Source of the DNA: Taenia hydatigena
Lineage: Eukaryota; Platyhelminthes; Cestoda; Cyclophyllidea; Taeniidae
NCBI GenBank assembly: GCA_036345935.2
Contig: JADWOT020000003.1
Span: forward strand, 21,222,509 to 21,286,508
Length of the DNA stretch: 64,000 nucleotides
Direction of reading: 5' to 3'
Of the stretch, positions 24,520 to 35,600 are shown one piece after another (positions within the stretch are counted from its first letter, which is position 1; each line of letters starts with the position of its first letter). The notes beneath the pieces were generated by a model that did no database searches, had not been told where the DNA came from, and worked only from the letters and a program-made list of their open reading frames with translations. Made by a program: the position numbers and the translations under genes.

Positions 24520-27500
24520 AACCGTCTTAAAAGACTATCGAAATTTATACAAATATGGTACAGAAATAGAAATGTTTACAAAAAGATACAGCCTCATGAT
24601 TCTCAGTTCGTTGTGACAGTTAGATAAAAAGTGCAGCATTAAAGGCCAATCTGTCAGGAATTTGTCCCCAGATAAGGCATCACGTAAACAGTATGTTCGG
24701 AAATGAAACTTTTTGACGATTCGGAAAAATGATAGGGTCAGATGTGACAATCGGCGTCGCAGTGAGAGGCACGATGAAGTCGGACATACGCAGGGTTGCA
24801 TAACGAGAAGTTGTGAAAATACGGCAATTCTAGCCCGTTCTCAAATGAACACCACACTGCCGGATGGAAGTCCAGTGAACAGGGTAGGAACCTGATTGGC
24901 TGTTATGGTTACGAGCAGGCCGAGGTGAGTTGACTGTGTTGGGTAAGTGGGAGACTCGACAGAAGCGATGCCGATGTTGGAAGTGAAAGTGGTTGCGCTA
25001 ATCGTGGTGAGCAATAGGGAAGAGCAGGGGAACTAGTAGGGAATCCTTCAGTCCTACAGAACCAATGGATCGAAAAATCTACTAAAATTTGCAAACTTCG
25101 AACATAACACAAACCTGTGGTTTAATTGAGAAAACTGCTGACATTGCAAAATTAGGAGTGACGTTTTTAGTTTAGAATACGCTTTCTCTGAAGATGTTTT
25201 GGGTAGGGTAGGTTTTCAATGTAAACCAATAGCATGAACCATGGGGACTGAAATCAGAGATCTTTAAGGAATCGAGATTAGCTAATTGCCCACGCTTCGA
25301 ACTTGAAGGTGGATCAAGGATGTCAAAGAATTTTCAAGCGGAAGAATAATTAGTCATCTAGACTTATTTTGCCCTAACGCATTTTCACTTCTACTCCTGA
25401 TCTATAAAATAATTTAGAAACTAAAAAGCTCCGCAGGCGTGTTGACGTGCCGCCATAATTACTTGGATAACCGAGAGTTCTGTTTGAATTTACATTTATC
25501 ATTAATGAATAACATGATTCATCACTAAGAGGAAGCAGGAGGAAGAACAGCTCTCAGTGGATATATGGTGGTGTGCGAAAACGAGTCGATTAATAAAATA
25601 TTGAACTGTTTATCCAAAATAATAGCAAAACACGAAGGGGGACATACTCTCCAATAAGTGTTTTCTTTTACAAACCAAAGTTTGGTAGCTGAAACAGTAA
25701 ATTGTAAGGGATGGGAGCGACCTAGCAGAGAGAAATGTTAAAAAGTGGGCGGAAGGGAGAAGCACGCATGCCCATGAAAAAAACCCTGCCAGTTGGGTGG
25801 ACACGTAAAAGGATCAAGGTTGACCAGCCTTTCATTTTCGGCTCTCCAAAAAACCGTAAGAAGATGGATACCAGAATCTCCGCCGCTGAGTCATCCGCCC
25901 ACGCGTGAGAGCGATCGATACGGACCGATGACTCATCTGCCGTGACGTGTTTATTTCGATCAAAAAAATTAGGTGCCCGATTAAGGCGCACACTGACATA
26001 CATTTATTGCAACGTCGTTCTTCAGAGCGCACGATGAGCGAGAAAGTGGACGAATCGGGTAGATGGGAGGTTATGGCATAAGACGTTGGCAAGGTCTGCT
26101 ACCAAATCTATCATTGTTATTAGGGCAATCGAATAAGTCGAAATACTTAATGGAACGATTACAGTCGGGATTTATCTACAGCACACTAAGGAGATGATTT
26201 TAAGTGTGGAAAGTGCAGAAACTAATAAGGCAGCTCTTCTTTTCTTTCTTTTTTTTGCATCCGTGGTCAGTGTAAGGAGGTCCAGTAGCAAAGGGCAATT
26301 ATGTTCTCTGCCAAAGAAAACACCCTCATGTTGTACTCACCTCAAAATCTTTGCCATTCACTTCAAAGCCAGCTTAAGGGGGCAGTTAAAGCTGGAATAT
26401 TACCAGCGGACGCAAACCCAAAACTGAGAGTGTGTCAAAATCCGATATTCTGGAGCCCAATAAATTTGTGTCAACCGACCTTAATACTTCCGCTATCAGA
26501 GCCACGTTCAACTTTAAAAAAGACTAAAAAGATAGAACCATTAATCGCTGGAGGTTATTAACATGGTGGTGTGGGTGGTGGGAGGTGACAACACTTCCAC
26601 TCCGCCTGATCTATGCTGTCTCAGCTTTCACAAACTGCTTGGACCGACGGGTCGGCGATGTCCCGAATTGAGCCGCAAGGCCAAAGCGATAGCGAGAATG
26701 GAGGGAGCAGTAAGTTGTGATACAGCGATTCGCGTTTTTTTTTTTAATTAAGTCAAACAAATCCGACATAGAAATCCATATTGAAATCACCCGATGTTAG
26801 CGACTTCTAGGCGTGACATCGAGACATCAGTGTTACAGATGAGGCATCGATTGACCATGGCATCAGGAGCTCAGGGTGACGGCATTCTACCCCGCGTCAA
26901 ACTGCAAAAATAGGGTGACAAAATACCAGCGGGTCACTGCCTCGATGGTTGCAAACCAGGCTTTTTTTTTCCCCACGGCGAGAGAAATGTCATGGCGACG
27001 AACCTAGATTTGGCTGATGCATTAAAAGATAGAGTTTTGGAAGGAAAACGAGGTAGTAATTACCACGCCAACATTTAATAAAGTCACTTAAATCCCAGAC
27101 TGATCAAAGAGGACTATGAATATCCTAAAAGAAATACTGATAATCGTGAAGTTGTCAGAAGGGATAAAAAGTGCGGATTTTTGGAAGCAAGACGTCTTAT
27201 GGATAGAGCTGTGGCAAGACGAATAGCAGCAGAATTATGGAAATTGGTGAGACGATGCAGTAACTGAACCTTGGAAAAATGGGCTCCTTCGACTTCTCTA
27301 TTTGTGAATTCATCCCTCCCCCTCAAATAGCATAATCTTCTACAACTAATGCCCTATTCACTTCTGCCGACTGGAATTCCACAGAGGAATTTTTTTGGTA
27401 TTGTACAAGTTGGAAGCCACAAAGTGGGAATTCGCAGACCAACTTTTAGATAAAATAGCCCAAAATTCCATTTTGAAGTATGTACTAAAAAGATTGTAAA

Positions 27501-28759
27501 TTTTAAAAGGATTTGCTTCTTTGGGCTATAGAGGTGGTCGTACAAGTTAGACAAGGCCTTCTCCTCTTCCTAAAAGAAGACTTCCTCAATAACTAGGAGG
27601 GTAACATCTTTACCCGCACAGCAACCATTATGAGCTTGTTTTTAACAGATAAGAGAGGTAGCAGGACCTGGAAACTTGAGAGAATGAGATAGAGGGCGAC
27701 GTTAGGACCAATAAAGTGCTCAACCTCTCAAAACCTCTAGGCTACTTAATTCACTCTGTCCAAACCTAGCAATGGCTGAGTGCTAAATGTTTTACAGGCG
27801 ATAGAAAGTGAGAATCACCAAGCTTAAATGATAATGCCATCTCCCATGCTCAGTCTGAACGCGAGCATTCAGCTCACGAGCCAATTTACGACATGAAACA
27901 CGCGAGATAAGTCAAAGTAAACCAACCGAGTCTTCCCTACACTTCACAGCGCGTGGCGGTCAATCAGCGATTTCTCTGTAGCCTTATTATTATGACCATA
28001 TAGAAAACAGACCAAGAGACTTTTGTGTTCCATAATTCAATGGTGCCAAACAAGCTAAACATGCATCACACGCACCTACAAATGATTCCAGTGCAGAGCC
28101 AATCTAGAACCATAAAAATGAAAAATATGTCAATGTGTCAGCATTAGAGGCGTATGTAGCAGTCTGCGATTTCGTCAGAAAAAGGAACAGAGCTGATGTG
28201 AATTACAACGTAGAAAAGTCGAAGCCAACTCGGCTTGAACGCCACTCCACAGCCCCCACCCCCAATCGATCGACTAAAGGTTCGATCGAGCTTATGATGC
28301 ACGTAATCCAGCAACGCAGAGTGCACACCACGGCCAACCCAAAACGCCTCCCCACGAAGCCTCAACAGCATTCGCTTTTCTCCCACAACCAAACAAGTAT
28401 GCAATCACGAGAAGGAAAACCATCATCACGACAGAAACAAAATCTAAAATCATCAATAAAAATGTGTTTCTCGTCTTCTTTTATCAAATATTCACACACT
28501 GATGCAACGTATACAGATTTTAGAGCTCGTGCATAAGAATGGAAAATGGCAATCACATGCACGCAGACATCCACCTTCAACGATATGAAGAAATCCTACA
28601 TTAAAAGTGGATACTAATGTAGGGGAAAGAAATGAGTGTAGCGACGACTCATGTACGAAATGGAGAACTACCAGGAACAGGGAGGGAACATCAAAAAGGA
28701 CGACCCCTTACACCTCCATTTACAGGGAAGGGGCACACACAAACACGTAGTCGACAATG

Positions 28760-31162
28760 CTACAGACTAGGAGTGGGGAGGGCAGTGGTCGCATTCATCA
28801 GACCGGTAGTTGCATTGACGACATTACGAACAGCCCAATCGGGAAATACGTTCAAATTGAAGATTGGCACACCGTACGTGACGGTGGAGCATGTGACCAC
28901 CAGAATACCAGCAACAGCCACGAAAGATCCCGCAAAGATCTGCACATTCACAAAAGCCAAATGAGTAATCTGTGCACACATAACATGCATGAAAAGCATT
29001 GAAGATGACCAACCATCTGGTTGATGTTGATGCGACCCTTGCTGTAGACGATAGCGTTAGCCGGAGTTCCTGCCGGCAGTATGAATGCCATGCTAGCGGC
29101 GATTGTCACCGGTAGTCCGAGGTAGTACGGGTGGATCTCAAGATTCTCACACTTGGTGAAAAGACAAAGCAATGCAAAGGTGGTCGCCAAAGTGACAGAG
29201 GGCACCAAATCAAACCTACCAATTGGAACATAATGGGCAGAAGCACCGTCGCGGTGGCCGCGTTAGCAACGAACGTGGTCATAACAGTGGACAGAAGGCT
29301 GAACACCAAAATGAGCACAAACAGTGGAAGGGACTTCAGACCCAACATGTACTGACCTACGAGGGTCGAGAGACCAGAGAGCTACAACAAACAACGCCGA
29401 TGCAAGGTAACCTCAACGTCCACGAGGACCGTCAGCAGAGCATCAAAAAAGCGAAAAGCAGGACTTACACTGCAGATCTCGGAGAGACAGAAACCACCAC
29501 CAATAAGAAAAAGAACCTGCCACGGACAACGCGATTGAGCCACCTTCCAAGGCAGGACCGTCTCGTAGGCATCAATTGGCGGCTCTGCAACATACCATCA
29601 TGACGCATACAAAGCAATACCCATCAAACGTGATGCCCCCTCCAACCCTAACCATCGAACACGATGTGTCGATAGGTGGGTAAACATACCATCAGAACGT
29701 CTTTTGCGGAAGGGGTTGTGTGCGGGCCAGACGCAAACAAGAATGGTGCCCAGAAGAGCTGGCTGAGTGTCGGTTGTCAGTCTGGAGGAAGGAGAGAATC
29801 TCGTCAACCGTCGCTAAACACCCATCAAGACCCCAGCCATGCAACACAACTCACTCGATTCGCTTGCCGTTGGAACCAATTTTGAATGGAACAATAGCTG
29901 ACCAACCATCGACACCGGGTTTGCGAGAGATCCAGAGTAGAATGACCAGAGCCAGTATACCCATGGCTGAGCCATCTGCCCATCTAAAAGCAGGAGAAGA
30001 CAATGAATGCTCCACCAAAGGCACAATAAAAAGTCTGCGTGTTCGGAAGCGCCTAGCTCACCCAACCGGACCTAGAGCCCTCTTCTCCTCCTCCAAGATT
30101 TGCCGAATAGCCACTTCACGCGACTTGTCGCGACCACGACAAGTGAAGAACTTCCTGTGATAAGTGCAGCAAAACCATTTCAACGTGAGCAATACTTGGA
30201 CACGCATCAAGCAAGCAGGTGTTAGGCGTGAGCATACTTTGGACCGATGAAAACGATGCCGAGAATGGCCCAAACACAGATCAGAAGAATGAGTGAGAGC
30301 GGCATGCCGTAGGCCGCCCACGAACCGAAGGTGAGTCCAGTATCGCTACCATAGCGACTACAAACACACAAATATCAACTTAGAAAACAGGCAGAACACG
30401 ACAGAAGTGCGCACGCAACTTACTCGCTAACGAGACCGAATAGGACGACGTTAGTAGGTGTGCCGATAACAGTGCCCATACCACCACAGCTGGAGGCGAA
30501 GGCAATGCCGAGAGAGAAGCAGCAGCCTAACTTCTGGAAGTCATCTGCTTCAGTAGCACCACCAGACTTGACAGTAACACTCTCATTGCTATCGCCAGTG
30601 TTCCATGCCTCACCATCTGCCCCATTCTCTTCGCTATAAGGCGACGATATCAAACAAGCAAAAAATAGCTTCGGAAGGACAACGTTAGTCTAAAAAAGGC
30701 ACTTACTCGCTGCGAAGAGCAACGCCCTCTTCCACATCTGAACAAAAAAGCAAAAACCACACTTTCAAGACATCTGGAATGCACCGAAAGGTGATTGGGC
30801 GACACGCAATGCAACACTACATCGATTTCCAATTCACCAAAATGTTCTTGTTTACGGACACGTGGCGCATCATCACCCAATCAGACAAAAAGAAGCAACC
30901 AATTCAACGGCTTTAATTCTATGCCAATCAATGAAGTAACATCTTGCTAATCACAATTTCAACACTAAATCCCTTCTCTACGCAGAAGCATACTCACAGA
31001 AGTAGAAGCACACGTCAACATCAACAACAACAACAACTTCAACGAAAAGGGAACTCACCATGTTTCTCTGAAAAGTAAACCCAAAATAGCCATGAAAGTA
31101 AGAGTACTGCAACTCCACATACCCTTTCAATCACACAACTCAAACGTGGTAAATCTCCCTTC

Positions 31163-31206
<44 letters not shown>

Positions 31207-32043
31207 CGGATTAGCCACCCTCACTTACGCTCAAATTCGTGACCATTACCACAAGAAAAGGAGAGCAGGGCATCACTCACTCGGTTTCAACGCCTCCAAA
31301 CGTGACATCAGGGCCTCCACGATGGTGAGCATCATGATGGTTGCAGCCGCGTTACTCATCCACATGGACAGGAACCACGTCGGCAGCATTAGACCCAGGA
31401 GGAGACTAAAATAACCCATTTCGGTGATTGCAAACGTGCACTTTCAGTCACGAGGACGAAGAGCAGAGAAGGAATGCACAACTCACAGTCTGGGATCACC
31501 ACCCATAATTCTGATTACGGCAGCACCGATACGACGATGAATATTGCGATGCTCCGCAGCCACCGCCAAGAAGGCACCGTGAATGAAGAGCATGATGGCA
31601 TCCTAAAGTCACCACAACCACAACAACAATAACAATAACAGAACGCATCCAATCCACCTTACAAGAAGAGATGCTTTTAGCGAAATGAAGCACTCACGCG
31701 CATATACGCACCACAAGCCACCTTGGAGGCAACAATACCCATCAGAGGTCCCATCAGAAGCGGCAGCATAGCTGTGACGTAGATGGAGATGCACTCTGTT
31801 ATCCAATAGCCGGCCATCAAGAAGAGCGTGTACGCTCCCTTCGCCTCCTGTAAGCATGGCACAATACGGCAAATACTTGCCAAATAACTTCCACCAAATA
31901 ACCTCACCCATGCGAGTACAAGTACGACGACTTACGGATGTTGGGTAGACGATGAGGATGGGACTCAGAATGATGGGGAAGAGGAGGGTAAAGAGGAGCT
32001 TCTTGTAGGTTAGAACCCACTCCAACCACTTTGGTAGATTCAT
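28760..32043 (-). CDS. SLC13-family sodium/dicarboxylate cotransporter, copy A
   Basis: This is a plasma-membrane sodium-coupled di/tricarboxylate transporter of the NaDC/NaCT/INDY type. Exons from the 5' end: 31936-32043, 31698-31847, 31487-31602, 31281-31405, 31059-31067, 30707-30737, 30424-30633, 30238-30357, 30062-30154, 29855-29983, 29690-29781, 29469-29584, 29220-29381, 29014-29151, 28760-28969. All introns are GT-AG and every phase joins, giving 602 aa, a normal SLC13 length. Landmarks are YWITECISIYVTAMLP in the second membrane segment, SNAAATIMM (142-150), GGMGTVIGTPTNVV, the GGGF turn, VANAATATVLLPI (471-483) and the cotransporter signature ASMAFILPAGTPANAIV (506-522). The C-terminus is FPDW followed by two NAT glycosylation sequons. 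Residues 142-144 are SNA and 472-473 are AN, where family members usually have SNT and SN. Substrate cannot be told from sequence. Exon 5 is a predicted 9-nt microexon. Confidence 0.93.
30634..30706 (-). other. Copy-A-specific 73-bp intron in SLC13
   Basis: On the minus strand it runs GTAAGTGCC...TTATAG and splits an Asp codon after residue 179. The equivalent place in copy B (around 42960) is continuous coding sequence with no intron. The flanking coding sequence is also diverged between copies on the 3' side only. Confidence 0.8.
31166..31205 (+). repeat. (TG)20 microsatellite in SLC13 copy A intron
   Basis: Forty bases of pure TG lie in the intron between exons 4 and 5. Copy B has 27 units at the same place. 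Frames reading CVCVCV here are artefacts of the repeat. Confidence 0.95.
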
Positions 32044-32055
32044 TGTGAGGTCCTT

Positions 32056-32070
32056 CCTGCAATGAAATGC
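32056..32070 (-). other. 3' splice acceptor just upstream of SLC13 ATG
   Basis: On the minus strand a pyrimidine-rich run ending TTTCATTGCAG is followed by GAAGGACCTCACA and the SLC13 ATG. It must receive either a cis-spliced 5' UTR exon or, if this organism trans-splices as flatworms do, a spliced leader. Copy B has the identical site at 44320-44334. Confidence 0.5.
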
Positions 32071-32246
32071 ACAACAATGAAACCACGACACACGTGTCCA
32101 ACAAATGACCCTGACGATAAAAACGATTAGGGATGGATATTGGTCGAACCTTCACTGTGAACCACGAAGTCAGACACACGAAGAAACGACCAACAAACAC
32201 GCGCAAGGAACGAGAATTAGTAACTGTTCTTCGAATGGCAGTTGGT

Positions 32247-32694
32247 TTATAATATCCACCAGCCAATGAGGAGCAGATGTGTCAGCCTATCCTCTGACAG
32301 CATACTGGTCGCCTTGATGCGTCTGCGCCAATCAGCGTTGAGAGTTACCGTGCTGGTAGTGTGGCCGCACGTGTAAATGTGCGTATGTGCATGCATGTGT
32401 GTGTGTGTGTGTGTGTATGTGTGCACGCACTTTGGAGTCACCTTTTTCGCCTGATTGAGTGGCTCATCGTGCGACACTTGCAGTGAGGCGAGAGGGCATA
32501 ACCAGTGATCATAAATAGCAAATTGACTTGTGGGAGAATTACGGTGCTTCGATGTGCGCGTGTGCATGCGTACCTCATGCCATGTGAATCTGGCGACGTC
32601 GATTAGGCGGATGCGACGTCGTTCTGGAAATGGGAGCATTGCCAAATGCTTCCCCATTGACTCAATCACGTTGCACACCAAGCAGAAGGGAGGG
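32247..32694 (-). CDS. Candidate 3'-terminal exons of an unidentified gene, copy A
   Basis: Three coding-like blocks join in consistent phase: 32574-32694 (acceptor TTTTAAG, donor GTACGC), 32442-32476 (acceptor CTGCAAG, donor GTGACT) and 32247-32352 (acceptor CTACCAG), ending in TAA. They read PPFCLVCNVIESMGKHL..., then CRTMSHSIRRK, then a terminal block with NADWRRRIKATSM and a hydrophobic end. I do not recognise the protein. The last intron contains a TG microsatellite, and one base differing in copy B (32475) would change Cys to Ser. The stop lies 204 bp upstream of the SLC13 start on the same strand. Upstream exons could be the coding-like minus-strand blocks near 33.5, 36.5-36.8, 37.6-38.1 and 39.2-39.8 kb. 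The chain could still be chance. Confidence 0.28.
32396..32422 (+). repeat. TG-rich microsatellite, copy A
   Basis: About ten TG units interrupted by one A. Copy B has an uninterrupted, longer tract (44660-44695), giving 8 extra bases. Confidence 0.85.
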
Positions 32695-35600
32695 CTTAAA
32701 ACAGGAATTGGGGAATTGTGAGGCACATTGGACGAAGTGCTGCACCACCTCTGTGTTTTGTGGCATTGGTTGTCGAGTTTAAGTAGGAAGAGGCGAAATG
32801 ATGTTTGCGACAGCAGAACCTAGGCTTTGTCCATTGGAGGAGCACAAGCAGTTGGCAGGTTCCTTCACATGCTTCAGTGTTATGAGCAAAACCCTAGGAA
32901 CTAAACCATGAAGGGATGAAGTTAACCGTGGTGTCTTCCGTTGTGGCTCGTCGTGGTGGCCACAAAGCAACGCTGTTGTTACTGTGATATATCAGGAGAT
33001 CGTAACTTGTATGCATTATTGTTTGTCCAAACAACCAACAGTCCTCACTTTTAAGCCCTCCTCACGCCGAGAGTTGTGTGCTTTTAGCCCAAATGTTGCA
33101 ATGAATCGCTATAATACTGAAGGAGTTCGGTTGAAATTTTGCCAACTACGAGAGTCGTAACGTTGCCAAGACTCGGGTAAATACACAAAGCAGAGGTGGT
33201 ACGTGTGTTCAATTTCCACTTGCGATCACGTAGCTGAGCAGAGGCATCTCACTGTAGGTCTCAAATACACATAAATTTGCGCCAAAATGCATACAATGAA
33301 GCTGGAAGTCAAATATGCGCACCAGTGACCTCTAATGAGGACTTTCACGAGTTCCACCAAGGCACAAGCCCAGAGTATAGGGCCTGTCTTGCTCCCGTGC
33401 TAGTGCAGGCGTAACTGGTACAACAATTGGACGAATTAGAGAATAGAAGCGACCTTCGGTTGGTGCCGGCCACTTATGTCGCGTATTCACTTCAGACAGT
33501 GAGTTTTGGTGCTTCCTTCGAAACCGGTAACATGCTGTGCCTCCGTCCAATGTAAACAGAGCCGACACACTTCTCGTAAGCATTGCAATAACACACCCGA
33601 TTCATTGTTTGCAAATACACCACCTTCTACTTCGAAGATTGACAGTTGGCTGTGCGTAATCGACACTGCGTCCTGCAAATGCCATCTCACTTCCGTGTCC
33701 TGGACGCGAAACCCACTGCAGGTGCTCGTGACAATTGGTGAACAAGGGGATGGAGACTGACCGGAGGAAAAAACCCACCTTGATGTTTCCAATGCAGAGA
33801 GCATTCGAAACCGATGCTTGTCGTCAGCGTCAGAGCTATTTTTTACCTTGGACCTCATTTACTAGTTGATGTGATTACAGGGCCTTGTCGTGATCGGCCA
33901 AAACAACACAACTACGTCGACAGCATCCCAAAGCTATTTTCACTGTGTTGGCCATCCAGCCTTGGATGTCCGTGTCGAATTTGGACGTTGAGGTGGGATC
34001 GAATGTGGCCTCCTCTCACCCCCCCTCACCTCCCCTCCAATGACTCAGCGTGACAAACTAGGCGACCTAAACCCTGTCCTTGCGTTCAGCTGTTGGATTC
34101 ACGTAGTGAGTTCAGGCCTGAGTTAACAACAGTTGTGACAACAACGATGATCACTGTTAAATATTCAAACGTAAACAGCATTATTCTAGTTCAAAGCTTT
34201 GTTGTGGATTGCAGTATGCTTGAGCTGAAAATGAGGATGAGAATGGGTTGTTGAAGGATTCGTCTTCGTGAACGGTGATGGAGTTTGTAAACAGACAACC
34301 TTATTTGACGACTATCAAGGCGTTGGCTTTGGAAATGGTTCAATGACGTTGGTTAGTTGCTATGGCTGGAGGCGCGACATTACGATTGCAGCAATTGGAC
34401 GAGTGGGTAGATCGGGCAACTTGCATTTGTGTAGTGGCTGTTATTGCCTCTCTGCTTCGGCAACTCGGCATGCCCTTTTCGAATGCTGCGTACTTTGACG
34501 AACTCAATGTGCAACCTGGATGGTGTCAACGCGATTCGCACTACACCCTCTACCGACTCCCTCCATCATAGGATTTCAGGCATGATAGACAATGAAGTAG
34601 TGACTGCTTGACCAAGTTGTAACGAACACTAACTGGAAAGACGGGCGCCTCAGAAGCCAGGGAAGTTGGGATGCTGCAGTGTTTCAGGAGGTCGATTGGT
34701 CAAATTCGGTGGTGCTTCGCAATGCTGCGTCTGTTAGCACCCAAAACCAAGGCATTAAACGATCTCTTTGGTGGTTAACATTCTCACAGTAGATGCTACA
34801 ACTGGTGAGTTCTCACTCTTAGCGTGTACTTTGCCCTCCCTCCACATGCTCCCACGAAGAAGGCCGTTGGTGATGCAGTTACAATTGCCGAGTCTCCTTC
34901 ACTCACTTGTGTTCCATTAAATGCTTTGCATGAACCATACCTCGTCGTCCTACTGGATGGTTGTTCTCAGATGGAAGGACGAGATTGTTAACTAGGTCGA
35001 GCATCATGTCATCCTGTCAGCCGTCAAAGGTGCCATTTGAGGTTGTATTGTCAAGGCAGGGACGCGCACGTGTGGATTGAGACCAGCTCTACTAGTTCTG
35101 CGCAAGCAAACGTTGTCATGCCATTATTTTGTGCTGGTGGTGGTTGTTGATTCCAGATTTGGAGAAGTGTTGAATGTTATTGGTGCTTCCGGACGAACGT
35201 CCATACCACCAAACACGTGATGCTTCCAGTAATGCACAAACCATGCAGACTCAATCGTGGCACAGAATGCAGTAAAAGGTTGTCTGTTTGAGCATGAGAC
35301 TGATGCATGTATGCGTGCCACTGTGGGACTTGGAGACGGTACGAAGGGGAACGAATGGATGCACCACACAGAAACCACAAGATGTTGAGAGGAGAGTTGG
35401 TAAATGGGCGTCGAAGTACCCACTCTAGTCACCTCTTACTAAAGAAGTCGTGGTTTCGTCCTGTTGTGGAGGCAAAGCAGACAATGACCTTGCCAATACT
35501 GACATCACCCAGTGGGTCAAGCACTGTGTAGCAACTTTTGGGAACGAACATCCACTGTGCATGCGACATCGTGATACAATCCTTCCCACTGCATTCCAGC

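Larger units (their letters stand above)
6515..28617. other. 22-kb gene-poor AT-rich region
   Basis: No reading frame over about 135 codons and no recognisable protein family was seen on either strand. Short frames start and stop at the density expected of non-coding AT-rich DNA. The stretch holds small GC-richer islands near 10.1, 14.65, 19.35-19.68, 21.78-22.0 and 24.48 kb and the motif features listed separately. It may be intergenic or may contain long introns of a gene whose exons are too short to see. No intact transposase, reverse transcriptase, rRNA or tRNA was found. Confidence 0.6.

Noticed and set aside
28135..28536. 133-codon plus-strand open frame just before unit A
   Set aside because: Low-complexity, Lys/Arg/Ser/Thr-rich composition, no family resemblance, and located where the SLC13 copy A 3' UTR should be.
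29598..29807. Longer version of SLC13 exon 11 starting at an upstream acceptor near 29820
   Set aside because: Joining there reads into a stop in the required phase. The acceptor TCCTTCCTCCAG at 29782 gives the family-matching TTDTQPALLG in the right phase.
31169..31414. Plus-strand frame beginning CVCVCVCV
   Set aside because: It is the translated TG microsatellite followed by the antisense of SLC13 exon 4.
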